DNA from: JANOBD01 sp031411495
Lineage (GTDB): Bacteria > Planctomycetota > Phycisphaerae > Tepidisphaerales > Tepidisphaeraceae
Assembly (NCBI GenBank): GCA_031411495.1
Contig: JANOBD010000235.1
Location: 124,001-188,000 of the forward strand
Reading direction: 5' to 3'
Length of the DNA: 64,000 bases
Part shown: piece after piece, positions 18,803-26,102 of the stretch
Position numbering within the stretch: the stretch's first letter is position 1
Layout of the letters: every line of letters starts with the position of its first letter
Notes under the pieces: generated by a model
The model's database searches: none
Seen by the model: only the letters and a program-made list of their open reading frames with translations
Told to the model about the DNA's origin: nothing
Position numbers and translations under genes: made by a program

Positions 18803-18836
18803 TTCTCTTTTCAAAAGAGAAATGACCCCTTTTTCT
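18788..18836. repeat. Near-perfect 49-bp palindrome at the GH43-like gene start
   Basis: Arms 18794-18811 and 18813-18830 are perfect 18-base complements (AGGGGTCATTTCTCTTTT) around a single C. Pairing continues outward to 18788/18836 with one wobble. Poly-A on the left and TTTT on the right make it look like a bidirectional terminator or a REP/MITE-type element. The upstream codons of the neighbouring reading frame are made of it. Confidence 0.8.
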
Positions 18837-18908
18837 CACCGGGCGTTGCGGCGATGCGCGGCCGGCCGGGCGGATCGCCTGCGCGGGTGCATGTCGAACG
18901 AGCGCCGC

Positions 18909-19679
18909 TTAGCGCACATCCCGGCCTTTGACACCTGCGGTGTCTGCGGTCGTGCCGCGGCCGGTGTAGTTGATGTCGGTATCGAGCATTTCCTTGGTGT
19001 TGATGCGGTCGACGTGGCCATCGGCGAAGCCGATCGGGATGTCGAGGTAGATCTTGTCGGTCTGCGCCGTCGCCAGATCGTTAGGCCGGCCGAACTTTCC
19101 GCGGCTGTGGAACGTCAGCGCATCCGTGATCACTGCCTTCTTGGACGTCGAACGTACTTGCGTGATTTTCTGCGGTTCCTGTGGCGTCAACGGGCCGATC
19201 TGGCCTTGCGGGTCGACGATCTGGTCGGGGCGATACACCAGCGAAAGCGGATATCGATAGCTGGTGCGATAGGTGTTCGGATTTCCGTTGTTGGTCGCAA
19301 AGAACTTCTCCGTGTCGTCGGCCGGGCAGAACATGAGCGGCGCGTTTTCGCCGCCGGTCAGATATCTGGCGAACCAGATCGGTCCTTCGGCTTCATTTCG
19401 ATTCAGCGAGTACGGGTTAGCCGCGACGGTATCCCAATTGACGGCGTTCTTCTTGACCACGCCGTTCAACATGATCGTGCCGCCCGGAAAGCGACCTTTG
19501 TTGTCGTTGCAATACATGAGGAGCCCAGTGACCATCTGCCGCTGGTTCGCCATGCACTTGGTGAAGTTCGCCTGCGCTCGAGCCTTGTTGAGCGCCGGGA
19601 GCAACACGCTGATGAGCAGCGCGATGATGCCGATGACGACGAGTAATTCGACAAGTGTGAAACCGCGGCGGCTGGACAT
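18909..19679 (-). CDS. Type II pseudopilin-like protein (prepilin-type N-terminus, DUF1559-like)
   Basis: A 256-residue protein. The class III prepilin leader is textbook: RRGFTLVELLVVIGIIALLISVLLPAL, with cleavage expected before Phe by a prepilin peptidase, then KARAQANFTKCMANQRQM. The C-terminal part ends with IPIGFADGHVDRINTKEM, the H-x9-DG type box common in planctomycete pseudopilins. AGGAGC five bases before the ATG supports the start. Planctomycetes carry dozens of such genes beside glycan-degrading enzymes; they are thought to be surface or secreted pseudopilins, not true pili. It lies 80 bases after the PEP-CTERM/dockerin gene. Confidence 0.85.
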   Translation of the reverse strand: MSSRRGFTLVELLVVIGIIALLISVLLPALNKARAQANFTKCMANQRQMVTGLLMYCNDNKGRFPGGTIMLNGVVKKNAVNWDTVAANPYSLNRNEAEGPIWFARYLTGGENAPLMFCPADDTEKFFATNNGNPNTYRTSYRYPLSLVYRPDQIVDPQGQIGPLTPQEPQKITQVRSTSKKAVITDALTFHSRGKFGRPNDLATAQTDKIYLDIPIGFADGHVDRINTKEMLDTDINYTGRGTTADTAGVKGRDVR

Positions 19680-19759
19680 GAATGCTCCTGGTGATGGTCC
19701 GTCATCGATTCAGAGAAACCCGCGCGCCTGCTTTCGCCGACGCGAGAGTGTGCGGAGGA

Positions 19760-22114
19760 TCAGATTCGGCGACGTCGCAGCACGGCCGCGCCGAGCGCGA
19801 GCGCCGAGAGAGAAGTCGGTTCAGGGACCAGCGACAGCGCCAGCGCCCAGTCGTGCTGGAACGATTCGTTACCGATGCCGCCCATGAGCGGGATGGTCAC
19901 GTGGTAGTTCTGCGCGAGCGGGAGCAGGTCTTCAAAATTGACGTTGCCGTCGTAATTGAAGTCGCCTTGCCGCCAGAACTTGTTTGTCTGGGCGTAATTC
20001 ATTGCCAAAGCGAGCAGATCATCAAACTCGACGATGCCATTCAGGTCGGTGTCGCCTTTGAGACGCGAGCGGATGAGGATTGACGTCGAGTCGACATTGG
20101 TGCCAAGGAACGACGTGGCGTTGATCTCGAATGCTTCCGCATAAGCGACGGCCTGCCTTGGGTCCGATGGCGAAAGCGTAGCAACGATTCGACCGGCCGC
20201 GAGAGCCGCGCGGATCGATGCGATTGGCGACGGATTCGGATTGTCGTAGTTCACGATCAGCCCGTTGTTAGCCAGATCGAGCTTGCCGGTGCCGGCCGTG
20301 GTGAGCGTCTTGACCTGGCTCGCGGTCGGCGATTCAGAGGTGGCGACCTTGACGTTGCCGGTGCCCGTGACGCTGAGAGCGCTCTGGGTGATCCGGCTCA
20401 CGTTCGCGGTGCCGCCGCTGACGGACATGCTTCCGCCGCCGGTGACGACGCCGAGGTTGGCCGTGCCCGCCGTTTGGACGAAGTCACTGCCGGTTTCGTT
20501 GAGCATGGAAGCGGCGGTGAGTGATCCGCCGCCGACGATGACATGTCCGGTTCCGCCCACGCCGGAGCCGCCGAAGGCGACGCCGTTAAGGATCGGGCCG
20601 GCGAATGTCGCGGTGCCGCCGGTGACGTTGAGCGTTCCGGTGCTGCCGGCATAGACGCCGATGCGGACGCGGCCATCCACTCCGGGGTTGAGGGTCGAGA
20701 GCGATCCGCCGGAGAGATTGATGATCCCGGTCGCGGCACTGCCCTGGCCGTAGCCAATGGTGATTCCGTTGTGATCGGAGACGGCAGCGGTGCCGCTGAT
20801 ATTGAACGTGCCCTTGCCGCTGTAGGAGCCGACAAAGATGCCGAAGCCGTCGGGATCGAGCCCATCGGTGCCGACTTCGATCGAACCGGCACTGGCGGAG
20901 TAGGTGCTCAGCGTGGTGCTGGTTTCGCTCACGATGAAGGTGAGTTGAGCGCGAAGCGATCCGCCGGACTGCGTTGCGGTGCCGGCCGAGGTCGGATCCT
21001 GGCCGACGCTGATGATCTTCGTGTCGATGGCGCCGTTGGTGAAGTTGAAGGTGCCCTGGCCGTTCTGGCCGACGAGGATCCACCCGCCGGGGCCGGTCAT
21101 GTTGAGGTTGCCGCCGGTGACGCTGAGCGCGCCGATGCCGGTGCCGCTGGCACCGATGTGCATTTGGCCAACGACGTTGAGCGTGCCCGTGCCCGAGACG
21201 CTGACGCTTCCGCGGCCGTTGGCGCCGTCATAGATTTCCGCAGCGCTAACGGTGCCGCCGCTGACGTTGAGCTGATTGTCTTCACGGCTGACTTCGCCGA
21301 GGACGATCGGGTTGTTCACCAGCAGGGTGCCGCCGCTCACGTTGACGGTACCTTTGCCTTTTCCGTCGCCGGGAGGGCCGCCGGAGGGGCCGTCGTTCTC
21401 CTGTCCGACCTGCATCCGGCTGATGGTGGCGCTGCCGCCGGACTGGGTGTAGGTGCCAAGGCCGCGCAGGCCGACATACATCGTGTCGGTGGCGGTGAGG
21501 GTTCCGCCGGTGATGGTGACCGCGCCGGTCGAGTTCGCGCCGTTGCCGACGTTGATGCGTGCGGCATTGACGATCGCGGTTCCGGCAATCGTCAGCGAGC
21601 CGTTGCCGTTGGCGCCGAGGTAGGTTTCGCCGTTGAGATTGACGGTTGCGGTTCCGGTTGCGGCGACGAGATTGTCGCCCTTGCCTTGTTCGCCCAGGAC
21701 CGTGCTGCCGCTAGACGTGAAGGTGCCGCCGGAGACGGTGAGCTTTCCGAAGTCGAAGCCGGAATCATGTCCGAGTTGAGCGCTGCCGGTGGTGAGGCTG
21801 CCGCTGCTGATGCGGAGTTCGCCCGTTCCGGTGCCGCCGTTGGCGCCGAGCGAGAGGAAGTTCAACAGGTCGACGGCGACGGTGCCGATCGTGGCGATGC
21901 GTCCGCCGGCGATGAACGCGGCATCGGTCGCGCCCGGGACGCCATTGGGCAGCCAGTTGCCCGGGGTGTTGTAGTCGGCGGGGGTCGATGCCGCGCCGTT
22001 GAATTGGTAGTCGGTTGCGCTGGCGACCGAACAGGACAGCAGGCCTGCGGCCGCTGCGAATGAGAAACGCGCACGCGACGAAAGACGACGCGGGGTTGGT
22101 CCATGAAATTGCAT
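19760..22114 (-). CDS. Secreted beta-repeat protein with dockerin modules and PEP-CTERM tail
   Basis: A 784-residue protein. After a signal peptide (FSFAAAAGLLSCSVASA) the body (about residues 30-680) is a run of autotransporter-like repeats, ISSGSLTTGSAQLGHDSG and LNVSGGTVSAAEIYDG types, likely a right-handed beta-helix. Near residues 690-745 are two EF-hand dockerin loops (GDTDLNGIVEFDDLLALAMNY, DFNYDGNVNFEDLLPLAQNY). The end, VPEPTSLSALALGAAVLRRRRI, is a PEP-CTERM sorting signal handled by an exosortase. The ATG at 22114 is chosen for GGAGG eight bases upstream. It is first of the minus-strand group with the pseudopilin and GH43-like gene. Probably exported and anchored or released into the matrix; its ligand is unknown. 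Confidence 0.85.
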   Translation of the reverse strand: MQFHGPTPRRLSSRARFSFAAAAGLLSCSVASATDYQFNGAASTPADYNTPGNWLPNGVPGATDAAFIAGGRIATIGTVAVDLLNFLSLGANGGTGTGELRISSGSLTTGSAQLGHDSGFDFGKLTVSGGTFTSSGSTVLGEQGKGDNLVAATGTATVNLNGETYLGANGNGSLTIAGTAIVNAARINVGNGANSTGAVTITGGTLTATDTMYVGLRGLGTYTQSGGSATISRMQVGQENDGPSGGPPGDGKGKGTVNVSGGTLLVNNPIVLGEVSREDNQLNVSGGTVSAAEIYDGANGRGSVSVSGTGTLNVVGQMHIGASGTGIGALSVTGGNLNMTGPGGWILVGQNGQGTFNFTNGAIDTKIISVGQDPTSAGTATQSGGSLRAQLTFIVSETSTTLSTYSASAGSIEVGTDGLDPDGFGIFVGSYSGKGTFNISGTAAVSDHNGITIGYGQGSAATGIINLSGGSLSTLNPGVDGRVRIGVYAGSTGTLNVTGGTATFAGPILNGVAFGGSGVGGTGHVIVGGGSLTAASMLNETGSDFVQTAGTANLGVVTGGGSMSVSGGTANVSRITQSALSVTGTGNVKVATSESPTASQVKTLTTAGTGKLDLANNGLIVNYDNPNPSPIASIRAALAAGRIVATLSPSDPRQAVAYAEAFEINATSFLGTNVDSTSILIRSRLKGDTDLNGIVEFDDLLALAMNYAQTNKFWRQGDFNYDGNVNFEDLLPLAQNYHVTIPLMGGIGNESFQHDWALALSLVPEPTSLSALALGAAVLRRRRI

Positions 22115-22386
22115 TCTCTGATCCTCCACTCCGTAACGGATTGATTGCTTTGCGCGACGAGTTCGAGACCGCCAAGTCCGCGCTGCCGAAAATGGTATTC
22201 GTCAGACGCGCCCGCCGCTTAGCACCTCACACAGTAAGGCATCTGTTCGTGAATGCGATCAATTTTCGTTTCGGACGAATCGTGATGACACCACGCGTTA
22301 CTCAACGCTGGAGTCAGAACTGTCGCACCGTACGCGCGTGAACCTGGTGGATGTGCGAGTCGTTCGTGGCGTGAATAGCCGGCAAA

Positions 22387-24744
22387 TCAATCGCCTACGG
22401 ATTGAAGCACCAGGTCAATGGAATTGGCATCGATGCCGGTGGGCCGCTGGTATTGCGAGCCGCCGAGAAAAGATTGCCGGGTGTGATTCATTTCTGCGAG
22501 CATCGGCTCGCACCCGATGGTCAGTCCGGGTTCGGCTCGGTATGGGCTGCCTTGGCCGAACGCCGCGGCGGCGATGCCTTTCCATGCCACCCGCGCCTCG
22601 ATTCGCCGGTCGCCCGACGTCGCTTTGCCGCTGCACACCGACTGCAGGTTTGCCGTTCCATCGTCCGGTGCCTGGGATGAGAATGCGAGGTCGCGCTGTC
22701 CGTCGGATCCGAAGCCGAGCTGCCACACGAAATCGCCGAGTGAGGCGCGCTTGCCGTTGCCAAGATCGATATAGAAATTGACGGTGTCGAAGTCCCACGG
22801 CGTGTTGCCGAGCTGTAACGCGTCGGCGGCTTCGTGCACATCTTTTCCGCGATGCGTCTCCTGTATGAGCGTGTAAAGGTACTCGTCATCCCACGCAAAT
22901 GAGAGATTTGCGCGAAGCTCGCCTCGGCCGCTGGTGTCGAGCGCGAGCGGTCTGGAGCCGTGGCCGGTCCATTCCTTCGCGTCGCCGTCTAGGGTGGGAG
23001 TGAACTTCGGTACCAAGAGCCGGCGCGCCTTGGAATCGACGAACTTCTGCATCGGCGCAGGACGCGGCGGCAGCATGCCGTTCTCGTAGTCAATCACGAT
23101 CTCACCCACGTGCGAGCGACGTCCGTCGATCTCGATTTTCGATCCCGCCGGAATGCGGACGATCATCGCGATCTCGTTCGCGGCAATCGCGAGGTCAAAC
23201 CTGCCGTGCGCGCCGGTGGCGATGAGTCGATTCCGGATCGAGTCATATAGATCGACGGAATCGGATCCCAGGTCGAGTTGAATCGTTTTCGACTCGCTGT
23301 GGGGATTGAAGTAGAGATGCGTCGGCAGTGCAGTCGGCGGCGAAGGGTCGGCCGCCAGCAGGTCGAGCTGGAGGATGAGCGGGTCGGTCGTTGGCCGGAT
23401 GATTCCGCCGTAGACGCCCGCAAACCCCGATCCGTATAAACCGAGATCGCAAGGCCCCCAGCCGTAGACGGTCGGATCGCCGCCCGCGAGCGGACTGATC
23501 CCTTTGTAGCGGTGGCGGATGCCTTCGAAGGCGATCACGTTTGGCGGATTGCTGACGAAACCTGGACGAGTGGTGTTCGCCTCGGGCAGCTGGCCGGGAT
23601 AGCAGTATCGAACCGCGCCCGCCGCATTGAGCGCCCATTTCGCGATGCTGCGCGCGTAGCGCTCGTCGTAGCGCGCGATCGGCACAATCCCCATCGCCGC
23701 GGCGTAGGTGTTCATGACGAACCCATAGCCGCCGGCGTCGTTCACGCTGCCCAGCATGCCGCTCACTTCAACGCCATTCCAGTTGCCGACGATCAATCCC
23801 CAGCCGGCGCGGACATCGCTGCGCGGTTCGAGAAAATCGTTGAGCAATCCGCCGACGTCGTGCTCGCCTCCACATTCCGCATTGATCCGCGCGGCGGCAT
23901 ACGCCCCGAAGGGCATGAGGATTTCGTAGCTCGGGCTCGCCTCTCGGTCTTCGATCGTCTTCAGGCAGACGTTGGCGGCGTTCAGGAACCGCTCGTCCCT
24001 GGTTCGCAGAAACGACGTGTAGAAGATGTGCGCGAAGCCGGCGGCAGCGTCCGGCTCGTGCTGTTTGCCGGTCTCGACCGGCTTCATCGTTGCCAGATCG
24101 AAGGCGATGTGTTCGAACGACGGCTTGCCGTTCTTTGCCAGCGCATCAAACGCTTCGAGCCAGCGACGGGCGGCGATGTCGGAAATCTCCGTCAGACGCT
24201 GCTCCTGCGGATATCGCACCGCGATCGAATCGAACAGAATCTGCGGAAACAATTCGTACCAGTAGCTGTTGCCCGTCTTGGTCGACTCGCGATTGAGCAC
24301 GACGTTCAGCCCGTTGGCCGAGTTGAAATACTGCGCCGACATCGCCGCGAAATTGTTCTCGCCGGCGCGCTTGTCGATGCCGGCGAGCGTCGAGCCGAGG
24401 ATCGCGCCGAGCACGGTGATCGCCTCGTGATTGCTGCCCGATTTCATTTCCGGGTGATCGACATAGCTCGGCATGCCGATTCCCCGGCCGGGAATGTTCA
24501 CATGTGAATCATCCCACCACATGAGCTTTCCCGCGGGCTGAAACGCCACCTGGTCAAACCCACGCGCGGTCTGTGCGAAATCGAGCAGCTTGAAACCCGG
24601 CGGCTCGTTTGGCATGAGCTCGATACGTGGAAGGTCCAGCTGCGCCGTCGCGTGGGGAGCCGAGACCTTCGGCTGATCCGCAAAGACGGTGGCGGCCCAA
24701 AGCACGGATACAATCATGAGATATTTCGAAGTCTGCAAATGCAT
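22387..24744 (-). CDS. Large secreted enzyme-like protein with C-terminal CBM9-type domain
   Basis: A 785-residue protein with a signal peptide (YLMIVSVLWAATVFA) and GGAGG upstream of the ATG. Residues of about 70-460 are helix-rich with repeated Trp/Tyr/Asn motifs (NSYWYELFPQILFDS, GGYGFVMNTYAAAMG), like the (alpha/alpha)6 barrels of glycan lyases and hydrolases. A beta-sandwich follows (about 470-590). The end (about 595-785) is a carbohydrate-binding family 9-like domain: LVPKFTPTLDGDAKEWTG, then LSFAWDDEYLYTLIQ and WDFDTVNFYIDLGNG. The family and substrate are not recognised. It is divergent from an AraC regulator 127 bases away, which probably controls it. Confidence 0.72.
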   Translation of the reverse strand: MHLQTSKYLMIVSVLWAATVFADQPKVSAPHATAQLDLPRIELMPNEPPGFKLLDFAQTARGFDQVAFQPAGKLMWWDDSHVNIPGRGIGMPSYVDHPEMKSGSNHEAITVLGAILGSTLAGIDKRAGENNFAAMSAQYFNSANGLNVVLNRESTKTGNSYWYELFPQILFDSIAVRYPQEQRLTEISDIAARRWLEAFDALAKNGKPSFEHIAFDLATMKPVETGKQHEPDAAAGFAHIFYTSFLRTRDERFLNAANVCLKTIEDREASPSYEILMPFGAYAAARINAECGGEHDVGGLLNDFLEPRSDVRAGWGLIVGNWNGVEVSGMLGSVNDAGGYGFVMNTYAAAMGIVPIARYDERYARSIAKWALNAAGAVRYCYPGQLPEANTTRPGFVSNPPNVIAFEGIRHRYKGISPLAGGDPTVYGWGPCDLGLYGSGFAGVYGGIIRPTTDPLILQLDLLAADPSPPTALPTHLYFNPHSESKTIQLDLGSDSVDLYDSIRNRLIATGAHGRFDLAIAANEIAMIVRIPAGSKIEIDGRRSHVGEIVIDYENGMLPPRPAPMQKFVDSKARRLLVPKFTPTLDGDAKEWTGHGSRPLALDTSGRGELRANLSFAWDDEYLYTLIQETHRGKDVHEAADALQLGNTPWDFDTVNFYIDLGNGKRASLGDFVWQLGFGSDGQRDLAFSSQAPDDGTANLQSVCSGKATSGDRRIEARVAWKGIAAAAFGQGSPYRAEPGLTIGCEPMLAEMNHTRQSFLGGSQYQRPTGIDANSIDLVLQSVGD

Positions 24745-24831
24745 TTCATCCTCCGGAGTGGAAGCGTAGCGGAGCGGCCGCGCCGGGAAATCGAAGTTCG
24801 ATCTTGCGGAAAATCAACGTGCCCGCCGTAC

Positions 24832-24865
24832 GAATTGTGAGACGGTCCGCACGCACTTACAATTC
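24832..24865. promoter_or_regulatory. Inverted repeat, candidate AraC-family operator
   Basis: GAATTGTGAG (24832-24841) and CTTACAATTC (24856-24865) pair at 9 of 10 positions across a 14-base spacer. The element is in the 127-base divergent region, 6 bases before the AraC-type start, where autoregulation or coupled control would be expected. Confidence 0.4.
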
Positions 24866-24871
24866 CGCCGT

Positions 24872-25768
24872 ATGCGGAAGATCGAAGGGAATCCTACCTG
24901 GCACCTGAGTGATCGGCAGATTCACGAGGTTTTCGTGCCCCCCAATTCACTCCTGCCTGAGTTGCCGCTGGTGGGGCGGATGCAACTCCTCGACGCGCTT
25001 CCGGATTCACTCATTCCCCACTGCCATCACGGCGTGTACGAGGTGACGCTCGTCCTTGATGGCTGTCTGGAGTTCACGTTCGACAACCAGCGCTTCCCCG
25101 TGCGCGGCGGAATGTTCTTTATCACCAAGCCGGGTGAATGGCACGGCGCCGTCGACAACACGCTTCAGCCCGCGGAGTGGAATTGGGTTCACATTCATTT
25201 GCCCGACCAGGGCGCCATGCCCGGCATGACGGAAGAGGAAACCCGCGCGCTTGCCGAGGGTTTCGCGCAGATCACCCAGCGAATCGTCGACGGATCGGAT
25301 GCGCTGCACGACTGTTTCACGCAGCTGCTGGCGGAGAATCGCTCGCACAAGCGACTTTCCGTGATGGCCGCTCGCGCCTGCTACCACCAGTTGCTCGTCC
25401 AGATTCTCCGCGATCACGACCGGTCTCAGAACCTGCAGAACACGCAGGAACCCTCCAGGCCAATCCGGCTCGCGCTCGAGTGGCTCGAACAGCGCCTCGG
25501 TGATGCATTGAGCGTGACAGACCTTGCCGAAGTCTCTGGCCTCTCGGAGAGCCATTTCCGCCAGCGATTCCACCAGGAAATGGGAATCTCGCCTTCCGAT
25601 TTCATCGCCCGCAAGCGCGTACAGAAAGCCAAGACCATGCTTCGCGGTTCTGATCTTTCGATCACCGAAATCGCGTTCCAGCTCGGCTTCCAATCCAGCC
25701 CATACTTCGCCGCGGTCTTTAAGAAACTCACCGGGCACACGCCATCGCAGTTTCGAGATGCAGAGTGA
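24872..25768 (+). CDS. AraC/XylS-family transcriptional regulator with cupin sensor
   Basis: A 298-residue regulator. The N-terminal cupin (about 40-110: PHCHHGVYEVTLVLDGCLEFTF, MFFITKPGEWHGAV) is the ligand-sensing domain of AraC-type sugar regulators. The C-terminal domain has two helix-turn-helix motifs: LSVTDLAEVSGLSESHFRQRF and SITEIAFQLGFQSSPYFAAVF, followed by TGHTPSQFR. It is transcribed away from the secreted enzyme at 22387-24744, so it likely senses an oligosaccharide and controls that gene, perhaps with the group down to 17813. No clear Shine-Dalgarno is seen before the ATG. Confidence 0.9.
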   Translation: MRKIEGNPTWHLSDRQIHEVFVPPNSLLPELPLVGRMQLLDALPDSLIPHCHHGVYEVTLVLDGCLEFTFDNQRFPVRGGMFFITKPGEWHGAVDNTLQPAEWNWVHIHLPDQGAMPGMTEEETRALAEGFAQITQRIVDGSDALHDCFTQLLAENRSHKRLSVMAARACYHQLLVQILRDHDRSQNLQNTQEPSRPIRLALEWLEQRLGDALSVTDLAEVSGLSESHFRQRFHQEMGISPSDFIARKRVQKAKTMLRGSDLSITEIAFQLGFQSSPYFAAVFKKLTGHTPSQFRDAE

Positions 25769-26102
25769 GTCGGCATCCGCTCGCGGCCCGCCACCGAAGT
25801 CCATTCGAACCGACCGTTCCGGTTGTGTCTGAAGCACCCTCTGGGTCCGGCCGTAACGATCGGCCGGCTCGACTTGATCTTTTCGCGGCTGATAACGTTG
25901 GAAAACGACCCCTTGTCCACGGGTCTGTGACGACGCGTTGTGGACAGCAGGCATTCGTCGCCGCGTTCCGTCGCCGTGCCTGGAATTCGACGATCAGACT
26001 GATAATGCGCCCAACTGCGATATCGCCCAGAACCGATAAAGCGGCAGCTCGGAATAGCTGATAACGAGCTAGGGAGTTTCGACGTTCAGTCGAAAGCAGT
26101 TC
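25769..26102. other. 334-base intergenic region
   Basis: Between the AraC regulator and the GGDEF-EAL gene, both on the plus strand. It should contain the promoter of the latter, but no convincing -35/-10 pair, hairpin terminator or gene was identified. Confidence 0.35.

Noticed and set aside
20543..22063. A 506-codon plus-strand open frame rich in Ala, Gly and Asp
   Set aside because: It is opposite the beta-repeat/PEP-CTERM gene; the apparent repeats come from the complement of that gene's repeats.
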